Source: an uncultured Psychroserpens sp.
GTDB taxonomy: Bacteria; Bacteroidota; Bacteroidia; Flavobacteriales; Flavobacteriaceae
Assembly (NCBI RefSeq): GCF_947501425.1
Contig: NZ_CANMVN010000005.1
Span: 248,001 to 312,000 of the forward strand
Direction of reading: 5' to 3'
DNA: 64,000 nucleotides
The translations under genes were made by a program, and so were the position numbers. The notes under the pieces were generated by a model. That model was given only the letters and a program-made list of their open reading frames with translations, was not told the origin of the DNA and did no database searches. Shown here in pieces: positions 44,423 through 52,669 of this stretch; positions within the stretch are counted from its first letter, which is position 1; every line of letters starts with the position of its first letter.

Positions 44423-44496
44423 TAAAAATAATTGATAATTCAAGATCTGGAAATGATTTTCGTCATCTTATAAACTCTGTATAATGATTAGTTTTA
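44423..44496. promoter_or_regulatory. second divergent promoter pair sharing one palindrome
   Basis: TGATTTTCGTCA at 44454-44465. Right: 23 nt then TAGTTTTA (44489-44496) for the 51-residue gene. Left: 23 nt then TATTTTTA (minus, 44423-44430) for the ArsC-like operon. Confidence 0.85.
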
Positions 44497-44519
44497 TGCA
44501 AATCAAAACACATACTATC

Positions 44520-44675
44520 ATGAAAAAAAATAGTGTCGCCGTTATATTTCTCACATTAGGAATTATTTGGACCATTATGGGTCTTGCCTTTTATCCAGAT
44601 ACAGGCATCTGGCCATTGGGCATTATATTCTTAATTGTTGGAATGATTATCAAGATTGGATCTGTGAAATTGTAA
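44520..44675 (+). CDS. 51-residue membrane protein
   Basis: ATG 44520 gives MKKNSVAVIFLTLGIIWTI then MGLAFYPDTG and a second helix (WPLGIIFLIVGMIIKIGSV). Two helices with a short loop suggest a hairpin membrane protein. An in-frame ATG at 44484 lies before the -7 box (44489-44496) and is ruled out. No family recognised. The 150 bp after it hold only a small palindrome (44761-44775) and the next promoter. Confidence 0.7.
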   Translation: MKKNSVAVIFLTLGIIWTIMGLAFYPDTGIWPLGIIFLIVGMIIKIGSVKL

Positions 44676-44826
44676 TATTGACACAACTACAACCTGATAC
44701 AGAAAGACTTAAGTTTTGAGTGTTTGGTTTCTACATATCCATGAATCTTAACTTTTCTTCAACATTTCAAATGTTAACTACAAGATTAGTGCGAGGTTCA
44801 AAAAAGTATTTCGGCGAGTTCAAAAT

Positions 44827-44869
44827 TGATAATTATCATTTCATTGGCAAGTTGATTCTTATACATTTA
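44827..44869 (+). promoter_or_regulatory. FNR-like site, promoter of lipoprotein pair
   Basis: TGATAATTATCA at 44827-44838, 23 nt, TACATTTA at 44862-44869; ATG 20 bp downstream. Confidence 0.85.
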
Positions 44870-44889
44870 TAAAGATAAAATTTAAAGTC

Positions 44890-45522
44890 ATGAAAGCTTA
44901 TATTTACTTTATTATAATGGCCTTATTTACAAGTTGCTCTAGCACCAAACTCACTGATAGTTGGTTAAATAGTGCCTACACAAATTATCAACCAGAAAAG
45001 ACACTTATTATTGGCTTAACCGATAATCTTACCGGAAGGATAGAATTTGAAGAACAGTTAAAAAAAGAACTATCTAACCGAGGTGTTGCTGCTGTTGAAA
45101 GCTACAATGTTTTTACGCCTAAATTCACAGATATAAAACAAACCGAAAAAGATATTGAGAAAGAATTGAATAGACTATCCAAAGACGGATTTGATGCTGT
45201 ATTAATTTCAGCAGTAAAAGGTGTCGATGAAAAAGTATCTTACAGCGGTGATAATTTCAGAACACGTTACTATTGGAGACGCTTTGGTAGATATTATTAT
45301 TTGGCACAAGATGTCTATTATACAGAAGGCTATTACACTAAATATAAAACATATCATATAGAAGCATCCTTATACGATTTGAAAGAAAATGATGAAAGAG
45401 CATTAGTTTGGGTAGCTTCATATGATATTGTAGATCCAAAACAGATCAATTCTACTGTAGCCAATTACGTTACAGCTATAATCAAATCACTTGAAGATAA
45501 CCAAATTGTACCTAAAAACTAG
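44890..45522 (+). CDS. putative lipoprotein, paralogue of the gene at 63613
   Basis: 210 residues. The N-terminus MKAYIYFIIMALFTSC is a lipoprotein signal (lipobox FTSC). Then SSTKLTDSWLNSAYTNYQPEKTLIIGLTDNL and alternating helix-strand elements follow. The shared plan CSST-L..SW...Y.P.K.L..GLT..L, then EKxxE-x-L-x-x-E and DG-x-DA/T-x-L-x-x, is repeated in the incomplete gene at the right edge, so the two are paralogues. A tyrosine-rich patch (RRFGRYYYLAQDVYY) is unusual. No function known. The second lipoprotein gene follows within 5 bp. Confidence 0.75.
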   Translation: MKAYIYFIIMALFTSCSSTKLTDSWLNSAYTNYQPEKTLIIGLTDNLTGRIEFEEQLKKELSNRGVAAVESYNVFTPKFTDIKQTEKDIEKELNRLSKDGFDAVLISAVKGVDEKVSYSGDNFRTRYYWRRFGRYYYLAQDVYYTEGYYTKYKTYHIEASLYDLKENDERALVWVASYDIVDPKQINSTVANYVTAIIKSLEDNQIVPKN

Positions 45523-45526
45523 ACCT

Positions 45527-45919
45527 ATGAAAGCCATTAGACATTATTTAGTACCTGTTTTGTTACTTATACTGATAGGTCTTGAAAGTTGTGGACCAGT
45601 CATTATATCATCAAGACCTGCTCACCCAACACCGCCTTGGTTTTATCCAAACAGAGTGGTAAATGTAAGATACATCTATTTTCCAGATCATATGATATAT
45701 TACGATTTATCTCTACGCAATTATATTTATTTTGATAATGGTGTTTGGTTGTCTGTCAATGTATTACCTAATCGTTTCAATACTATTAATCTTAGACGTT
45801 CACGACAAATAAGAATCAATAATTATTTTGGTGATAATATACGGGAATACCACAGAGACAGCAGAACAAAATCTCAAGGAAGGCGTACTACAATTAATGA
45901 AAGAACTAACAGAAATTAA
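45527..45919 (+). CDS. small Tyr/Arg-rich lipoprotein
   Basis: 130 residues from ATG 45527 (MKAIRHYLVPVLLLILIGLESC). The lipobox GLESC lies at the end of the signal. The mature part is rich in Tyr, Asn and Arg (NVRYIYFPDHMIYYDLSLRN, then INLRRSRQIRINNYFGDN). A longer reading from 45491 would overlap the previous gene. Located 4 bp after the preceding lipoprotein gene, hence same transcript. No recognised family; perhaps an outer-membrane or surface component. Confidence 0.7.
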   Translation: MKAIRHYLVPVLLLILIGLESCGPVIISSRPAHPTPPWFYPNRVVNVRYIYFPDHMIYYDLSLRNYIYFDNGVWLSVNVLPNRFNTINLRRSRQIRINNYFGDNIREYHRDSRTKSQGRRTTINERTNRN

Positions 45920-45958
45920 CCTCAAAATCAGAAGATTAAAGTTTATTAATACTCATAA

Positions 45959-46867
45959 TTAAGACTTTATATCAACTTGTAATTCTGGAATTTTAATAAG
46001 CTCTACAGTTGCAGAAGCTATTATTATTTTCCCCATTGTGTTTTCAATTTCAAGTCTGATTCGATCATTTAATAGATGCTTAACTGAACGGCGTTTCTTA
46101 TAATCCACAATATATCTCAAATTAAATTGTATCCAATTATCTGTTAGTGATATAGCTAATGTTGGGTCAATTTGAGCGTCTTCGATATAATATTTACTCA
46201 CGACATCCTTCCATTGTGATTTTGACTGTTTTGTATATTCTGATAGGATTTCAGAAGCTATTTTTATAACAATCGATTTGGCTAGTTCTATATCTGAGCC
46301 ATATCTAATGGGCAGATTAAATTCATCCCAAATAAATGGAAAATCCTGAGAGTAATTATAAATTGGCCCCTTGAATACAAAAGCATTACTCAGTTTCACA
46401 ATACGACCACTGTAATTATCACTACTCACCCATTGACCAATTTCCATCATAGTTGTGTAAATACTATCAATATCAATCACATCGCCTTTAATTCCATTGA
46501 TTTCAATACGATCTCCAGGCTTGTAAACTTTCACCAGAAAAATATAAATAGAACCTGCCACACTCAAGATTAATTCCTGAAGTGTAAACGCTATTCCTGC
46601 TGTAAACAAACCAATAATAATGGTAAAATCTTTAATAGCACCTGAAAAATAAGTAACAGCTAATATGACAAGCAGTATATAACCAAATATTTCAATTCCT
46701 TTTTGAGTTTTATAACGAACTACAGTACTAGATATCTTCTGTTTTAAATAGCGCCTGATCAATTGAACACCTATTAAAATGATAATAAGAATTATAGCAA
46801 ACTTGATCATACTCCAAACTAAGGCATTGTTATCAATCCACTCCCTAATGTGTTCTAATTGAGACAT
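45959..46867 (-). CDS. MscS-family mechanosensitive channel
   Basis: 302 residues. Three helices in the first ~115 residues (MIKFAIILIIILIGVQLI; GYILLVILAVTYFSG; FTLQELILSVAGSIYIFL pore helix), then the MscS beta domain (VYKPGDRIEINGIKGDVIDID) and a C-terminal alpha/beta domain. Channels of this type open under membrane tension and release solutes in osmotic downshift. It has its own FNR-like promoter. Slightly longer than E. coli MscS. Confidence 0.9.
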   Translation of the reverse strand: MSQLEHIREWIDNNALVWSMIKFAIILIIILIGVQLIRRYLKQKISSTVVRYKTQKGIEIFGYILLVILAVTYFSGAIKDFTIIIGLFTAGIAFTLQELILSVAGSIYIFLVKVYKPGDRIEINGIKGDVIDIDSIYTTMMEIGQWVSSDNYSGRIVKLSNAFVFKGPIYNYSQDFPFIWDEFNLPIRYGSDIELAKSIVIKIASEILSEYTKQSKSQWKDVVSKYYIEDAQIDPTLAISLTDNWIQFNLRYIVDYKKRRSVKHLLNDRIRLEIENTMGKIIIASATVELIKIPELQVDIKS

Positions 46868-46898
46868 GATAATACTAGTAATTTTAATTAAACGATAT

Positions 46899-46941
46899 TG
46901 AATTTAATTGATTTTAGACAGCTGCAAAATGATATTAATCA
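46899..46941 (-). promoter_or_regulatory. FNR-like site, promoter of mscS-like gene
   Basis: TGATTAATATCA (minus, 46930-46941), 23 nt, then TAAATTCA (46899-46906). Confidence 0.75.
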
Positions 46942-46962
46942 CTTACACTATTGAGGTTTTAG

Positions 46963-47637
46963 TTAAAGTAAGATCTTACCATCTCCCATGCGAATAATAC
47001 GATCTGTTTTGTTTGCAAAGTCTTCGTCATGAGTTACAATAAGCAGCGATAAACCTTTGTCTTCACTCAACCCTTTAAAAATATTGAATACATTCTCTGC
47101 ATTATGACTGTCAAGGTTTCCAGTTGGTTCATCACCCATAATAATTGAAGGATTATTGATCAATGCTCTTGCAATAGCCACACGCTGCTTCTCACCTCCT
47201 GAAACTCGTGAAGCTCTTTTTTTTGCCAAATGGTCTATGTGCAACATTTTTAATTTTTCCATAGCATCATGTTCAATCTCCTGATGTGATTTTTCAGCAA
47301 GTTTTTTAGCTGGTAACATCACGTTTTCCAACACTGTAAATTCTGAAAGTAAATAATGGAACTGAAACACAAAACCTACATGTTTATTGCGTAAGTAAGA
47401 TAAATGCTGTCTGTCCTGACCTGTAACCAACTCATTATTCAAATAGAGTTCTCCTTCGTAATCTGTATCCATGGTGGACAGTATGTATAATAATGTAGAC
47501 TTACCACATCCAGATTTCCCCATAATTGATACAAACTCGCCTTGTTTCACCTGAAAATTAATATCCTTTAAGACATGAAACAGCAATGGCTTTCTAAAAT
47601 ACTTATTGATATGTTTTGCTTCTAATACAACACTCAT
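46963..47637 (-). CDS. ABC transporter ATPase, LolD/MacB-like
   Basis: 224 residues. Walker A GKSGCGKST near residue 44, signature VSGGEKQRVAIARAL near 145, Walker B IIMGDEPTGNLD near 165, H-loop IVTHDEDFA. These ATPases drive FtsX/MacB-type permeases that pull lipoproteins or substrates from the membrane. It is separated by one base from the permease gene upstream, last in a four-gene operon. Confidence 0.94.
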   Translation of the reverse strand: MSVVLEAKHINKYFRKPLLFHVLKDINFQVKQGEFVSIMGKSGCGKSTLLYILSTMDTDYEGELYLNNELVTGQDRQHLSYLRNKHVGFVFQFHYLLSEFTVLENVMLPAKKLAEKSHQEIEHDAMEKLKMLHIDHLAKKRASRVSGGEKQRVAIARALINNPSIIMGDEPTGNLDSHNAENVFNIFKGLSEDKGLSLLIVTHDEDFANKTDRIIRMGDGKILL

Positions 47638-47638
47638 A

Positions 47639-48901
47639 TTACTGACCTCTTATAATTCTTACTGGATCTATTTTTTTAGCTTTCTTAGATGGTAAATAAC
47701 CCGCTAAAAATGTAGACAACATGGCAAATGAAAAGCCTATTAAAAAGAATAAAGGATTCATATTAATAGGATACGTTTCTACAGTTGGTAAAGCTTCTGT
47801 TTGAAATGGAACTGTTCCAATTAAAGTCGCCAATACATAACCAATAATCAAACCTAAAACGCCTCCAACAAATCCAATGATCATTGCTTGGCTCATAAAA
47901 ATAAGCTGTACATCTGTACCAGAGAATCCTGTGGCTTTTAAAATGGCTATATCATTCATCTTCTCATAAATAAGCATATTTAAAATGTTATAAATCCCAA
48001 ATCCTGCTACAATTAGAAGAGTGATGGAAACCGCATAAGTAATCAAGTTTCTAATAGTAGTACCCGTTTCAAATTGTGCATTTGCTGTTTTGATATCTAT
48101 AGCTTTTAAATCAAATTGTTGCTCTATCTGTTTTGCTAATGGCACTGCCTTTTCAATATCAAAAAGTTTTATGTTGATGTCTGTGATGTAATTATTGGCT
48201 TTCCCCAAAATACGCTGTACAGTTTTGACATTTGTAAAACTTTGAACTGCATCAAGATCAGCAATTCCACTTTGATAAAACCCTACTATTTTCAAAGGAA
48301 AAATACCACCATTTATCGGACTCACCTGAACGCGATCTCCAACCTTTAAAGACATCTTTTTAGCAATACCTATACCCAATAAAATTCCATTATCTGTGGT
48401 TTCTAAAGCTTCAGCAGAACCTTCTACAATATAATCTGCCATATTGAAGAAGCTTGCCTCATCAACTGGATTAATCCCAGTAAGATTACCTCCTATTTCA
48501 ATAGATCCAGCGATATAAAATATTTGAGTTTTTACCTGCGGAAGTGCTGCGCGAACACTACTATTTTCTTCAAGATAATTAATGATTGGAAGCGCATTAT
48601 GTATTTTTTTTTGACTCAACTTTGGCTTGATGGAATGGACTACATTGAAACTTCCTTTTAGATCATCATACAATGAAATGGGTTGTTGTTTAGAAGGTTC
48701 AATCTCATTATACACATGTACATGTGGTGTTTGGTTTAGGATAAGATCATCTAACATGGTATTTAAACCTGTCATAAAGCACACTAAAGTAATATATGAC
48801 CCAATACCAAAAGTGACACCAAGTGCTGCAATAGATGTCTGCTTTATTTTAGTCAGCAAATGTGTTTTAGAAATATTTAATATAACAGGCCAATTTGCCA
48901 T
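47639..48901 (-). CDS. FtsX/MacB-type ABC permease
   Basis: 420 residues with the four-helix FtsX layout: one helix near the N-terminus (SIAALGVTFGIGSYITLVCF), a periplasmic MacB-PCD domain (about 50-260), then three C-terminal helices (TYAVSITLLIVAGFGIYNIL; FMSQAMIIGFVGGVLGLIIG; FFLIGFSFAMLSTFLAG). It couples ATP use to movement of the periplasmic adaptor. Start overlaps the end of the adaptor gene by 1 bp; with the ATPase it forms an exporter of MacAB/LolCDE type. Confidence 0.9.
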   Translation of the reverse strand: MANWPVILNISKTHLLTKIKQTSIAALGVTFGIGSYITLVCFMTGLNTMLDDLILNQTPHVHVYNEIEPSKQQPISLYDDLKGSFNVVHSIKPKLSQKKIHNALPIINYLEENSSVRAALPQVKTQIFYIAGSIEIGGNLTGINPVDEASFFNMADYIVEGSAEALETTDNGILLGIGIAKKMSLKVGDRVQVSPINGGIFPLKIVGFYQSGIADLDAVQSFTNVKTVQRILGKANNYITDINIKLFDIEKAVPLAKQIEQQFDLKAIDIKTANAQFETGTTIRNLITYAVSITLLIVAGFGIYNILNMLIYEKMNDIAILKATGFSGTDVQLIFMSQAMIIGFVGGVLGLIIGYVLATLIGTVPFQTEALPTVETYPINMNPLFFLIGFSFAMLSTFLAGYLPSKKAKKIDPVRIIRGQ

Positions 48902-49983
48902 TATTCTGGTTTATAGATATAAGTATCTTTAGTAATTCCTGAACGGACTTCTACGTATTCCATATTTTGTAATCCGATGGTAATTTGTTGTATTCCATCT
49001 ACCGTTTTAACTTTATCACTATCAATGATGTAATCCTTCGGAATAGTAAGTGCATGATCTTTTTTAGCAATAATTATATTGGCCTCACCTGAGAGTCCAG
49101 GATAGAGCACATCTGGTGGATTATGAAAAGTAGCCTCAACCTTAAAAGTCTGGTTACGCTCGTCTTTTTTTGGATAGATCTTGGAGACTTCCCCTTTAAA
49201 GATACGATCGCGATAAGCATCTAAATTAATGAGAACCTCCTGTTTAATCTCAATTTGAACAATGTCAACTTCATCAACTAACATTTCAATAACAAAACTT
49301 GAAGCACTACCAATGGAAGCAAGTGGTTCTTGGGTGTTAATAATTTCACCTGGTTCTTTGTACAATGCATATACCTTACCGTTCATTTTGCTTTTTACAG
49401 TAAAATCTTTGGTATTAATGAGTGTCGACTCATAATTATTCTGTGCTTGGCCTACGGCAGTTTTTAATTCGTTATATGTTCTGTTATACTTACTCTGTAA
49501 TAGTTTGAGTTTATTTTGCGACAACTGATAACTGAGTTTCTTATTATCGTAAGTGGCTTTGGAGCCAATTTGCTGTTCCCAAAGTTTTTTTTGTCGGAAA
49601 TAGTTAATCGAATCATTTCTGCAGTTAAGTTTAGCAGCTTCAATTTCATCTCGAATACTTTCTAACACTGCTGAACTCCCATTGTAGTTATCCTTAGCTA
49701 GCTGTAATGCTAATTTTGCATTTTGACTATTTAATTTAGGCGTACTATTGATGATTTCCATAATAGGTTGATCTTTAACAACAATGGCTCCTTCCTCCAA
49801 TAGATTTTGATCTAAGATCCCAGCTACTATCGCGTATACTTGATATAGACTATCGGGTTGTATTGTTACAGAAGAATATACCGATTCTGTTAAGGCCATT
49901 TCTGAAGGTTGTATTTTATCTTGTGTTTTTGAGCACGATAGAACAACCAATAGTAATATGCATATTTGAAGTGATGCCTTCAT
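48901..49983 (-). CDS. HlyD/MacA-like periplasmic adaptor lipoprotein
   Basis: 360 residues. Lipoprotein signal MKASLQICILLLVVLSC. Then a barrel-sandwich (lipoyl) half, VYAIVAGILDQNLLEEGAIV, a long coiled coil (~80-170), the second lipoyl half (FTVKSKMNGKVYALYKEPGE) and beta-barrel domain (LVDEVDIVQIEIKQEVLINL). This is the membrane fusion subunit of an ABC exporter. It overlaps the permease gene by 1 bp and follows the WG-repeat gene by 3 bp. Confidence 0.88.
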   Translation of the reverse strand: MKASLQICILLLVVLSCSKTQDKIQPSEMALTESVYSSVTIQPDSLYQVYAIVAGILDQNLLEEGAIVVKDQPIMEIINSTPKLNSQNAKLALQLAKDNYNGSSAVLESIRDEIEAAKLNCRNDSINYFRQKKLWEQQIGSKATYDNKKLSYQLSQNKLKLLQSKYNRTYNELKTAVGQAQNNYESTLINTKDFTVKSKMNGKVYALYKEPGEIINTQEPLASIGSASSFVIEMLVDEVDIVQIEIKQEVLINLDAYRDRIFKGEVSKIYPKKDERNQTFKVEATFHNPPDVLYPGLSGEANIIIAKKDHALTIPKDYIIDSDKVKTVDGIQQITIGLQNMEYVEVRSGITKDTYIYKPE

Positions 49984-49986
49984 AAA

Positions 49987-50598
49987 TCATTCAATTGATA
50001 TTATAGACCAAGTGTTATCATCGTTTAAAAATGCGAATAAATTATCTGAAATGTGCTTTGCACTTATTTTTGGCGGACATCTCAAAAACTTTTTATCCAG
50101 AATGACATTAGTACGTTTCGGACTCAAATATCCCAGGACATTTCCGTTGGTATCAATCACAGCTTCAAGATATTTATCGTAGGATACTGTTTTGTTAAGC
50201 GCTTTATTTTCACCAACGACTTCTTTTAGTAGTTCTAGCGCAATTGCTTGTCCGTTATAAAAATTAGTAGCATTTAAAAACTTTGGCTCAACAACTGTAT
50301 TACCTGTTTTGTCTATAAAACCAAAGTATGAGATTCCATTTTTCTGTTCTACAATAAGACACCTGTCGTCGGCAAAAACAGGATAGTTTTTTCCCTCCAA
50401 TTCAGATATTGCAATGTCCGCTCTAAAGTTAATCACTACATCTCCTTTGGTATTTATAAAAGCCCACTGATTATCTTTTTTTACAGCAGCCATTCCATTT
50501 TGAAATGGTGAAATGTAATCAAGATTTTCCATCGACTGTGAAAAACTCAAAAATGGTATCATAACCAAACTCAAAAATAAAAATCGTAGTGTTCTCAT
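49987..50598 (-). CDS. WG-repeat-like secreted protein
   Basis: 203 residues with signal peptide (MRTLRFLFLSLVMIPFLSFSQ). Two or three WG-type repeats are visible (GMAAVKKDNQWAFINTKG, then ISYFGFIDKTGNTVVEP). WG repeats are beta-rich units of unknown binding function. It is the first gene of the exporter operon under the site at 50657, so it may be the cargo or a partner of the exporter; this is only inference. Confidence 0.75.
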   Translation of the reverse strand: MRTLRFLFLSLVMIPFLSFSQSMENLDYISPFQNGMAAVKKDNQWAFINTKGDVVINFRADIAISELEGKNYPVFADDRCLIVEQKNGISYFGFIDKTGNTVVEPKFLNATNFYNGQAIALELLKEVVGENKALNKTVSYDKYLEAVIDTNGNVLGYLSPKRTNVILDKKFLRCPPKISAKHISDNLFAFLNDDNTWSIISIE

Positions 50599-50625
50599 GG
50601 CATTAGTGTTTTAATTTCAATAAGA

Positions 50626-50668
50626 CAAAGGTAGCATCCAATTAAAGCTTATAAAATGATATTCATCA
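50626..50668 (-). promoter_or_regulatory. FNR-like site, promoter of WG-repeat/exporter operon
   Basis: TGATGAATATCA (minus, 50657-50668), 23 nt, then TACCTTTG (50626-50633), a perfect -7 box. To the right, the same distance leads to TACAAAAT (50692-50699), a poor box, so activation of the kinase gene from here is doubtful. Confidence 0.85.
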
Positions 50669-50752
50669 GACATTTATCAAATGATATAGGCTACAAAATT
50701 CGTCTTTATATACTGAGCGTTTTAGTCGTTTTTTTGGCTTAAAATTCGTAAC

Positions 50753-50767
50753 TTTCGTAATACGAAA
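50753..50767 (+). promoter_or_regulatory. 15-bp palindrome before the kinase gene
   Basis: TTTCGTA-A-TACGAAA, perfect arms, 21 bp before the kinase ATG and overlapping a TAACTTTC box (50749-50756). It differs from the FNR-like sites and may be an operator for the kinase-regulator pair. Confidence 0.45.
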
Positions 50768-50788
50768 ACTAACCCTAAATAATCAGTT

Positions 50789-52669
50789 ATGTTTCCGCAG
50801 GATCAGGAAATATTCAACATTTTACTAGCCTCGATTTCAGAGGGTGTGGTTATTGTTGACAATCAGCAAACCATTGTAGAAATAAATACAGCTGCTGAAT
50901 ATATTTTCGGATATAAAAAAAATGAGATTATCAACAAGAATTTAAATCTTCTCATTCCTTCAAATTATCACAAAGCTCATCAAAAGCATTTTGAGTCGTT
51001 CATAAAAAAAGGAAAAACACGCACCATGGGTGAAGTGAGTGATATTTTCGGCCTTAAAAAAAGTGGCGATATTATTCCTATAGAAGTAGAACTCAATCCA
51101 TTTAAAGTATATCATAAATACTATGTTATGGCATTGATTAAAGATATTTCACAAAAAAAAGAAATTGAAAAAGATCTCATGCTAAAAAGTAGCGCGTTGC
51201 AATCGGCTCAAAATGGTATTGTTATCACAGATGCGCTAAAAAAAGACAATCCTATTATATATTTTAATACTGCTTTTCAAAATCTTACTGGATATTCACG
51301 TAAAGAGATATTAAATCATAATTGCAGGTTCTTACAAGGGAAAGACAGAGATCAGGAAGCACTGAATGCACTCAGAAAAGCCATAAAAAAAGGTGAGAGT
51401 TGTCAGGTTACAATTCGCAATTATAAAAAGGATGGCTCAATGTTTTGGAACGACCTATACATCATGCCAATTACTAACCAGAACGGTGTAATTACCAATT
51501 TTATAGGCATACAAAATGATGTATCTAAGCGTGTGAAAGCTGAAGAAGAACGTAATCATTTTGCCAAAATATTTCACGAATCATTAAATGAGATCTATGT
51601 TTTTGACACAGAAACTTTAAAGTTTATCAACGCCAATTTTGGTGCACAAAAAAATATTGGTTACAGTTTGGAAGAGCTACAAAAGATGACGCCTTTAGAT
51701 ATTAAACCGCTTTATACTGAAAAGCAGTTTAGACAAGAAATTGAAGTACTTAATAAATCAAATGTCGATAAAATAGAGTTTGAAACTGTACATAAACGAA
51801 AGGATGGTTCTACCTACCCTGTTAATATTCATTTACAAAGATCACGATTAGGCGAAAAGGATATTTATGTTGCTATAATTCTTGACATAACCGAACAAAA
51901 AAATTATACCGAAAAACTAGAGGACACTGTTGAAGAACGAACTGAAGAACTGCGTGTTGCTCTGGCTTCAGAGCGAGAACTAAATGAGTTAAAGACCAAG
52001 TTTTTGTCTTTAGTGTCTCATGAATTTAAAACGCCTTTAAGTGCTATACAATCGTCAACCATTTTACTCAGTAAATACCAACAAGAGCATCAGCAAAACA
52101 AACGTGACAAACATATAATGACCATTTCAAATAAGGTTACTTACCTCAACAATATCATCAACGATTTCTTATCCCTAGAAAAACTCGAAAAAGGTAAAAT
52201 TAATTATAAGTTCACCAACTTCAAACTCAGTAAGGTAGTAAACGAAGTAGTATATAATGCTAATATGCTACTAAAAGAAGGGCAACAAATAAATTACCCA
52301 GAAAATATAGATGAGATATCACTTTATCAGGACGAAAAAATATTGGAATTGGCATTGACCAATTTGGTAAATAATGCTGTGAAATATTCACCAGAGAATA
52401 CGACTATTGATATTGACATTGTTCAAAATGATACCGTTACTATTTTCAAAGTAAAAGATAATGGCATAGGAATCCCTGAAAAAGACCAGAAAAATATATT
52501 CCAACGGTACTTTAGAGCAGAGAATGTATTATTAACTCAAGGAACTGGTATTGGATTAAATATTGTAAAAGATCATTTAGAAAATTTAAATGGTGAAATC
52601 TATTTTGAAAGCAAAGAAAATGAAGGTTCTATCTTTATAATGGAACTTCCAAATAAAGCCGAAACATGA
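50789..52669 (+). CDS. PAS-LOV-PAS sensor histidine kinase
   Basis: 626 residues, no membrane helix, so cytoplasmic. PAS1 (~8-125) is FixL-like: PSNYHKAHQKH puts His64 where FixL has its heme-ligating His, though the distal Arg of FixL is not conserved. PAS2 (~135-250) is a full LOV domain: NCRFLQG with the photoadduct Cys179, flavin-contacting Asn211 and Asn221 (NYKKDGSMFWND) and Gln242 (FIGIQNDVS). PAS3 spans ~257-370. A coiled linker, HisKA with His411 (LVSHEFKTP) and HATPase (NNAVKYS, DNGIGIP, GTGIGL) follow. It overlaps the response regulator gene by 4 bp; the two are cognate. It probably senses blue light and perhaps a gas or redox state. Confidence 0.92.
   Translation: MFPQDQEIFNILLASISEGVVIVDNQQTIVEINTAAEYIFGYKKNEIINKNLNLLIPSNYHKAHQKHFESFIKKGKTRTMGEVSDIFGLKKSGDIIPIEVELNPFKVYHKYYVMALIKDISQKKEIEKDLMLKSSALQSAQNGIVITDALKKDNPIIYFNTAFQNLTGYSRKEILNHNCRFLQGKDRDQEALNALRKAIKKGESCQVTIRNYKKDGSMFWNDLYIMPITNQNGVITNFIGIQNDVSKRVKAEEERNHFAKIFHESLNEIYVFDTETLKFINANFGAQKNIGYSLEELQKMTPLDIKPLYTEKQFRQEIEVLNKSNVDKIEFETVHKRKDGSTYPVNIHLQRSRLGEKDIYVAIILDITEQKNYTEKLEDTVEERTEELRVALASERELNELKTKFLSLVSHEFKTPLSAIQSSTILLSKYQQEHQQNKRDKHIMTISNKVTYLNNIINDFLSLEKLEKGKINYKFTNFKLSKVVNEVVYNANMLLKEGQQINYPENIDEISLYQDEKILELALTNLVNNAVKYSPENTTIDIDIVQNDTVTIFKVKDNGIGIPEKDQKNIFQRYFRAENVLLTQGTGIGLNIVKDHLENLNGEIYFESKENEGSIFIMELPNKAET

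Noticed and set aside
44761-44775. Palindrome AACATTTCAAATGTT after the 51-residue gene
   Set aside because: No T-run follows for a terminator and no second copy was noticed; likely chance in AT-rich DNA.
50657-50699. Rightward promoter from the 50657 palindrome to the kinase gene
   Set aside because: The sequence at 23 nt is TACAAAAT, lacking the TTTG/A half, so it is not counted among the 19 promoters.
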